DNA of 9,584 bases from Bacteroidales bacterium UBA3543 (lineage in GTDB: Bacteria > Bacteroidota > Bacteroidia > Bacteroidales > UBA932). How positions within the stretch are numbered: the stretch's first letter is position 1; each line of letters starts with the position of its first letter. A model generated the notes under the pieces. That model had not been told where the DNA came from and ran no database searches. It was given only the letters and a program-made list of their open reading frames with translations. The position numbers and the translations under genes are program-made. Positions 5,313-9,584 of the stretch are shown here, piece by piece. The stretch lies in the NCBI GenBank assembly GCA_002376715.1, contig DFOK01000107.1, forward strand, positions 1-9,584, read 5' to 3'.

Positions 5313-6234
5313 AGAGGTCCTTCCGACAACTACCAAGACCTGTATCTGGATTTTGAAGATTACGGTCGGCATCTCTTTTGCGATGATGCTGCTCAAGTAC
5401 TTCAATATCCTACCCTATGTGTCAGATGCCGTAGGGCCCGTTTTCCGTTATTTCGGCCTGCCGGGATCGGCGGCACTTGCCTATCTGTCGGGGTACTTTA
5501 TAAATGTTTATTCCGCGATGGCGGTTATGAGTACCCTGGCACTGGATGCGCGTGAGCTGACTATACTTTCTACCATGGTACTCTGCTCACACTCCATGAT
5601 ACTGGAGACGGCAGTGCTCAAAAAGACCGGTGTTTCTGGGGTGAGGATGATTATTGTCAGGACGCTGAGTGCTATTTTTCTCGGTTGGTTTCTCAATCTC
5701 ATACTTCCAGAGGGAAGTGGAGAGGTGGTTACAGCTGCCGTAGCTCAGGAACAGCTCACATTCTGGCTCACTTTGCGTGAGTGGCTCTGGTCTACATTTA
5801 AGCTGGTGCTGCTGATCACTGTTATCATTTATATTCTCAATATTGTTCAACGGCTGCTTTACGAGTTTGGCGTGATAGCAATGATATCCAAGTTTCTCAA
5901 GCCATTGATGCTCTTTTTCGGACTTCCACCCAAGACGGCATTCCTCTGGATAGTGGCAAATATTATCGGACTGGCTTATGGTGCTGCTGCCATGTTGGAT
6001 GAAATTGCGCGTGACAAACTGGAACGCCGTGATGTACTGCTTATTAACACCCATATCAGCATTTCGCACAGCAACCTTGAAGATCTGATATTACTTGCGG
6101 CCCTGGGAGCAGTAGGATGGATAATGTTGCTGATAAGATGGGCCATGTCTATGGTATTGGTATGGGAATTGAGGTTGGAATTTTACATCAAAGATGCCAT
6201 TGCCAAAAGAAAAAATCGTAACTTTGTAGTTTGA
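5272..6234 (+). CDS. Gate-domain (nucleoside recognition, SpmA/SpmB-like) integral membrane protein
   Basis: The 320-residue protein is mostly hydrophobic, with about six to eight membrane segments (roughly 24-44, 67-90, 98-116, 126-146, 176-192, 222-242, 272-290). It contains two related halves. Each has P-x4-FGLP (P56/F61 and P211/F216), a Tyr-Ala-Met helix, an RE/RD pair, and SHS followed by Glu (S106-H107-S108...E112 and S265-H266-S267...E270). This resembles the Gate/nucleoside-recognition family found in SpmA, SpmB and the FeoB channel. Members are thought to pass or sense small molecules, but the ligand is unknown, and sporulation is not implied. The ATG at 5272 is preferred over the in-frame TTG at 5209, leaving a 41-nt overlap with the dehydrogenase gene. 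trxB follows after 21 nt. Confidence 0.82.
   Translation: MKSWTKQKIISCIKEVLPTTTKTCIWILKITVGISFAMMLLKYFNILPYVSDAVGPVFRYFGLPGSAALAYLSGYFINVYSAMAVMSTLALDARELTILSTMVLCSHSMILETAVLKKTGVSGVRMIIVRTLSAIFLGWFLNLILPEGSGEVVTAAVAQEQLTFWLTLREWLWSTFKLVLLITVIIYILNIVQRLLYEFGVIAMISKFLKPLMLFFGLPPKTAFLWIVANIIGLAYGAAAMLDEIARDKLERRDVLLINTHISISHSNLEDLILLAALGAVGWIMLLIRWAMSMVLVWELRLEFYIKDAIAKRKNRNFVV
6219..6226 (+). promoter_or_regulatory. Candidate -7 promoter element for trxB
   Basis: TAACTTTG matches TAnnTTTG and lies inside the last codons of the preceding membrane-protein gene. A start about 6 nt downstream would give trxB a leader of roughly 24 nt. No clear TTTG lies at the -33 spacing. A GAGG 10 nt before the trxB ATG (6242-6245) is a rare Shine-Dalgarno-like site in this window. 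Confidence 0.4.
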
Positions 6235-6255
6235 ACTGATTGAGGTAATATATTT

Positions 6256-7188
6256 ATGAGTAACGAAAGAATAAAATGTCTTATAATAGGAAGTGGTCCT
6301 GCAGGGTTTACTGCAGCGATTTATGCTTCCAGAGCGGCTTTACAGCCTGTGATCTATGAAGGCATGCAGCCGGGTGGTCAGCTTACAACGACAACCGAAG
6401 TTGAAAATTTCCCAGGTTATCCCCAAGGTGTTTCAGGTCAGCAGATGATGGCCGACCTGCGCGCTCAGGCTGTTCGTTTGGGTACGGATGTGAGATATGG
6501 AATGGTAACGGAGGCCGATCTCTCCCGAAGACCCTTCAAACTCACTATTGATGATGAAAAAGTGATAGAGGCGGAGACTTTGATTATAGCTACAGGCGCT
6601 ACCGCCAGATATCTCGGTCTTCCTTCTGAGAGTAAGTATAGGGGAATGGGAGTTTCTGCCTGTGCAACTTGTGACGGCTTTTTCTATCGCGGAAAGACGG
6701 TGGCAGTGGTGGGAGGTGGAGATACAGCTTGTGAAGAGGCTCTCTACCTGGCCTCTCTTTGTAAAAAGGTCTATATGGTGGTGAGAAGAGATGTTTTCAG
6801 AGCATCAAAAGCAATGCAGGAAAGGATTGCTGCCACTGAAAATATAGAGGTTCTTTGGAATAGCAATACTCAGGAGGTTCTCGGAGATGATATGGGTGTG
6901 ACCGGAATGCGCCTTCTCCGCAAAGATGGAGTTGTGTATGAAAAGGCCATAGACGGTTTTTTCCTTGCTATCGGACATCATCCCAATTCGGACCTCTTCA
7001 AAAAGTGGATCACTACTGACGAAAATGGTTATATTGTCACAGACGGACGTTCCTCCAAGACCAATATTTCGGGCGTTTTTGCAGCCGGAGATGTACAGGA
7101 CCCCCGATATCGTCAGGCGATAACTGCAGCAGCCAGCGGCTGCAAGGCGGCCCTCGATGCGGAAAAATTCATTTTGGAAAACAAGTAA
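6256..7188 (+). CDS. trxB: Thioredoxin-disulfide reductase
   Basis: TrxB moves electrons from NADPH through FAD and a redox-active disulfide to thioredoxin in the cytoplasm. The 310-residue protein has the usual length of the low-molecular-weight bacterial enzyme. The FAD-binding GSGPAG is at 12-17, the active-site CATC at 136-139 followed by D140, and the NADPH-domain GGGDTACEEA begins at 153. The 2'-phosphate-binding arginines are in VRRDVFR (R177, R178, R182), where E. coli has HRRDGFR, so the leading histidine is a valine here. The C-terminal FAD motif GVFAAGDVQDPRYRQA is intact. The gene sits 21 nt after the Gate-domain gene and 4 nt before bamD, in a co-directional run. A candidate promoter lies just upstream. 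Together with rubrerythrin it fits oxidative-stress defence. Confidence 0.96.
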   Translation: MSNERIKCLIIGSGPAGFTAAIYASRAALQPVIYEGMQPGGQLTTTTEVENFPGYPQGVSGQQMMADLRAQAVRLGTDVRYGMVTEADLSRRPFKLTIDDEKVIEAETLIIATGATARYLGLPSESKYRGMGVSACATCDGFFYRGKTVAVVGGGDTACEEALYLASLCKKVYMVVRRDVFRASKAMQERIAATENIEVLWNSNTQEVLGDDMGVTGMRLLRKDGVVYEKAIDGFFLAIGHHPNSDLFKKWITTDENGYIVTDGRSSKTNISGVFAAGDVQDPRYRQAITAAASGCKAALDAEKFILENK

Positions 7189-7192
7189 TAAC

Positions 7193-8017
7193 ATGTTTAA
7201 AAAGTACAGACTTATCCTGGCCCTTATTTCGTTTGCCATTATCGGTTTTACTGCATGCAAGTCGCAGTACGATGTCATACTTCATGGCAACGATGTACCT
7301 GCCAAATATGCGCTGGCCTTCGAAATGTTTGAAGCCAAGAAATATTTAAAGGCAGCCGAACTCTTCGAATCGCTGACCATTGCAACAAATGGTACCCCTC
7401 AGGATGATACTGTACAATATTACTGGGGTCTTAGTAACTACTACTATGGTGATTATACAACCGCCGAGAGCAATTTTAATCAATTTATAAGCATTTACCC
7501 TATCAGTCCCTTTACGGAAAAGGCTAAGTTTTATCGTTTGGATTGTCTTTACAAAGGCACTTACCGCTACGAGCTTGACCAGCGTCCGACCTACAAGGCT
7601 CTCGGTGCCATACATGAATTCGTTGTTGAGAACCCCCAGTCGGAGTATATTGACAGATGTCACGAGATGGCGGATGAACTCAACGGTCGTCTGGAACTCA
7701 AATCCTACAAATCTGCCTACCTATATTACCATATGGAGGACTACCTGGCAGCTCATTATGCTTTGAAAAATGTGCTCAAGGAGAATGCCGATAACCGTTA
7801 CCGCGAAGAAGTACTCTATTATACTGCTCTGTCAGCATACAAATATGCCTCAATGAGCGTTCCTGACAAACAGCGTGAGCGTTACCTTACATTCGTCGAT
7901 GACTATTTCAATGTAGTTAGCGAATATCCCGAATCACAATACCGCAAGGAACTCGACGGACTTTATACCAGGGTCCAAAAAATCCTCAAGAAGGATTCCC
8001 CCGAAGAAAATAATTAA
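7193..8017 (+). CDS. bamD: Outer membrane assembly lipoprotein BamD
   Basis: BamD is a periplasm-facing lipoprotein of the BAM complex, which inserts beta-barrel proteins into the outer membrane. The 274-residue product begins MFKKYRLI, then a hydrophobic segment and the lipobox FTAC with Cys22. TPR-like helices follow, such as AKYALAFEMFEAKKY (37-51) and the repeat around YYWGLSNYYYGDYTTAE. Family landmarks of the Bacteroidetes form are visible: the LDQRPT segment (128-133) and the later YLYYHMEDYLAAHYALKN stretch. The ATG at 7193 is chosen because it places the signal peptide at the N-terminus. An in-frame ATG at 7157 lies inside trxB and would put 12 polar residues in front. It is 4 nt from trxB and 14 nt from the rpoZ-like gene, so co-transcription is likely. 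Confidence 0.92.
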   Translation: MFKKYRLILALISFAIIGFTACKSQYDVILHGNDVPAKYALAFEMFEAKKYLKAAELFESLTIATNGTPQDDTVQYYWGLSNYYYGDYTTAESNFNQFISIYPISPFTEKAKFYRLDCLYKGTYRYELDQRPTYKALGAIHEFVVENPQSEYIDRCHEMADELNGRLELKSYKSAYLYYHMEDYLAAHYALKNVLKENADNRYREEVLYYTALSAYKYASMSVPDKQRERYLTFVDDYFNVVSEYPESQYRKELDGLYTRVQKILKKDSPEENN

Positions 8018-8031
8018 ATAATAACCATATA

Positions 8032-8346
8032 ATGAGCAAAACTAAACCCATAAGCAACAACACGGAAACCCGCAATCTTTCCGAACTCGCTGAGCCTACA
8101 GGCAACATCTACGAGTCCGTGAAGATTATCTCCATCAGGTCCAACCAAATTGCTGCTTCAGTCAAAAAGGAACTTAGCGAAAAGCTCGCACAGTTTAAGA
8201 GTGATGCAGATGCTCTTGAGGAGACCTTCGAAAACAAAGAACAGGCGGAAATTTCCAAGTATTACGAAGTTCAGCCCAAGCCCACTCTCGTTGCTATAAA
8301 CGAGTTTGAGGAAAACCAAATCTATTATCGCAAGGCGGAGGAGTAA
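8032..8346 (+). CDS. rpoZ: RNA polymerase omega/Rpb6-like subunit (Bacteroidetes type)
   Basis: The 104-residue protein matches the small Rpb6/omega-like protein that in Bacteroidetes is encoded next to bamD. Omega binds the C-terminal part of beta' and helps RNA polymerase assembly. The conserved core is TGNIYESVKIISIRSNQIA (23-41), whose helix with R36, N38, Q39 and I40 is the family's hallmark. Further on come FENKEQAEISKYYE and PKPTLVAINEF, typical of the Bacteroidetes branch. The charged middle (about 43-75) is likely helical. It starts 14 nt after bamD in an A-rich, Shine-Dalgarno-free context and ends 27 nt before recN. Recognition rests on remembered similarity to Bacteroides homologues rather than on a catalytic motif. 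Confidence 0.87.
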   Translation: MSKTKPISNNTETRNLSELAEPTGNIYESVKIISIRSNQIAASVKKELSEKLAQFKSDADALEETFENKEQAEISKYYEVQPKPTLVAINEFEENQIYYRKAEE

Positions 8347-8373
8347 CATTACCGCCCCGCATAGAGTATCCGT

Positions 8374-9584
8374 ATGCTCAGTAGATTGACAATACAGAAC
8401 TATGCCTTGATAGATTGTCTGGATATCTCTTTTCCGGACAATCTTGTCATCATTACCGGTGAAACGGGCGCAGGCAAGTCAATTCTACTTGGGGCCCTAT
8501 CACTCGTGCTTGGTGGACGCTCGGATATCTCTACACTTAAAGACCGTACTCGCAATTGCGTGGTAGAAGCCATTTTCAATCTCGAAGAGGGTCAGGAATG
8601 CATCCTGAGGAGAGTGATCTCTCCTAACGGTCGTTCACGCATATTCATTGACGATGAACCGGCCACGCTGGAGCAGATTAGAAATCTTTCCGAATCTCTT
8701 GTGGACATTCATTCGCAACATCAGCATTTGGTGCTCTCTCGTACCGGATTCCAGACCTCTATACTGGACCACTTTGCCGGATTGACCCTTCAGGTCAGCG
8801 AGTATGAGGCAGAGCACGCGAAGTATCTGAGTGTTTGCCGTGAAATATCGGACCTCGAGCAGAAAATAGCTGAGGCAGCCCGTACACGAGACTATTTGGA
8901 GTATCAGTATGCGCAGTTAGAGAGGGCTTCTCTTGTCGAAGGTGAATTGGAAGAACTTGAGGCAGAGCAAGCTCAGTTGGCTAACAGCGAAGAGATATTG
9001 CAGAGCATTTCCCGCATGGAGTTTCTTTTCCAAGGAGAGGATGACAGCATTTCTTCCCGTCTTAAGGAGATAGAGTCACTACTGGAAAGGCTCTCTTCCT
9101 TCATTCCTGAGTTCAGACCACTTGCAGATCGCATTTCTTCATCCCGGATTGAGCTCAAGGATATTGAAAGTGAGATTTTAGGCAGGGGAGGATCTGTGGT
9201 TACCTCTCCCCAGCGTTTACAGATGGTGGATGAACGTCTTTCGGTATTGTATGACCTTATGCGCAAACATGCTGTGGGTAGCATAAGCGAGTTGATTTCT
9301 ATCAGAGAGTCGCTAGGAACGCAATTGGAAAAGTCACTTGACCTTTCACTTGAAAAAGAGGCAGCTGAGAAGCGTAGGGATGCGCTCAAAAGTGGCTGCG
9401 ATGCTCGTGCAGAGGCTATTTTCAACCAACGTTACCAGGCAGCCCCGCTGCTTTCACAGGAGATAGAGGAGGCGGTCAGGGCTTTGGAGATGCCTTTCGC
9501 GCTGTTTTCGGTAAAAGTGGATCGAGAAGGAGCCGTTTTCCTTTTTTCCGCCAACGGTGGTGAAGTCAGGGAACTCTCAAAGTG
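8374..9584 (+). CDS. recN: DNA repair protein RecN (3' end beyond window)
   Basis: RecN is an SMC-like ATPase that acts at double-strand breaks during recombinational repair. The open frame runs from ATG 8374 to the window edge without a stop, giving 403 residues of the usual 550 or so. It begins MLSRLTIQNYALID, the standard family start. Walker A GETGAGKS is at 29-36, and the family motif VDIHSQHQH at 110-118. Residues from about 145 to 370 are rich in Glu, Leu, Arg and Ala, as expected of the antiparallel coiled-coil arm. The last residues, VFLFSANGGEVRELSK, come just before the ABC signature (usually ASGGELSR), which is outside the window together with Walker B. It follows the rpoZ-like gene by 27 nt. 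The edge truncation is an artefact of the window, not a broken gene. Confidence 0.95.
   Translation, partial: MLSRLTIQNYALIDCLDISFPDNLVIITGETGAGKSILLGALSLVLGGRSDISTLKDRTRNCVVEAIFNLEEGQECILRRVISPNGRSRIFIDDEPATLEQIRNLSESLVDIHSQHQHLVLSRTGFQTSILDHFAGLTLQVSEYEAEHAKYLSVCREISDLEQKIAEAARTRDYLEYQYAQLERASLVEGELEELEAEQAQLANSEEILQSISRMEFLFQGEDDSISSRLKEIESLLERLSSFIPEFRPLADRISSSRIELKDIESEILGRGGSVVTSPQRLQMVDERLSVLYDLMRKHAVGSISELISIRESLGTQLEKSLDLSLEKEAAEKRRDALKSGCDARAEAIFNQRYQAAPLLSQEIEEAVRALEMPFALFSVKVDREGAVFLFSANGGEVRELSK

Noticed and set aside
5587..6069. 160-codon minus-strand frame inside the Gate-domain gene
   Set aside because: It has no recognisable domain and lies wholly within a conserved gene on the other strand.
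7157..7192. In-frame ATG upstream of bamD
   Set aside because: It lies inside trxB and would bury the lipoprotein signal peptide behind 12 polar residues.
8973..9425. 150-codon minus-strand frame inside recN
   Set aside because: The Ser/Arg/Leu-rich composition is the antisense image of the Glu/Leu/Arg-rich RecN coiled coil. recN itself is certain in this region.

Overview
The window reads as ordinary chromosomal DNA from a Bacteroidota bacterium, most likely Bacteroidales. Four things support this. The small omega/Rpb6-like protein and the BamD lipoprotein are of the Bacteroidetes type. Several gene starts are preceded by the TAnnTTTG promoter element. Start codons sit in A-rich sequence mostly without Shine-Dalgarno motifs. 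The run of genes ending bamD - rpoZ-like - recN is also typical. I cannot name the genus. No phage, transposon, CRISPR or toxin genes are visible.

Layout. Positions 1-160 hold a degenerate repeat tract and small hairpins with no gene. A tRNA-Phe(GAA) gene lies on the minus strand (205-277), with a well-formed promoter (309-339) and an intrinsic terminator (174-199). That terminator is nested in a longer hairpin that includes the tRNA 3' acceptor strand. priA (367-2382, +) converges, with a 10-nt gap, on a glycerophosphodiester phosphodiesterase lipoprotein gene (2393-3229, -). A 132-bp divergent intergenic region then leads to a PerR/Fur-type regulator (3362-3799, +) and rubrerythrin (3855-4430, +), which look like a peroxide-response pair.

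From 4452 on, six genes run in the same direction with overlaps or gaps of at most 27 nt: a short-chain dehydrogenase, a Gate-domain (nucleoside-recognition/SpmA-B-like) membrane protein overlapping it by 41 nt, thioredoxin reductase trxB, bamD, an rpoZ-like gene, and recN, which is cut by the window end. Internal promoter elements lie before the dehydrogenase and trxB.

Themes. PerR-like regulator, rubrerythrin and TrxB fit oxidative-stress handling in an anaerobe. PriA and RecN belong to replication restart and break repair. BamD inserts outer-membrane proteins, and the omega-like protein binds RNA polymerase. I found no convincing new multi-gene system. The points most worth checking are the PerR-like protein, which keeps a complete peroxide-sensing metal site but has lost the Cys4 structural zinc site; a near-identical 16-bp motif before both perR and rubrerythrin; the alternative hairpin at the tRNA-Phe 3' end; and a PriA that appears to lack its winged-helix domain.
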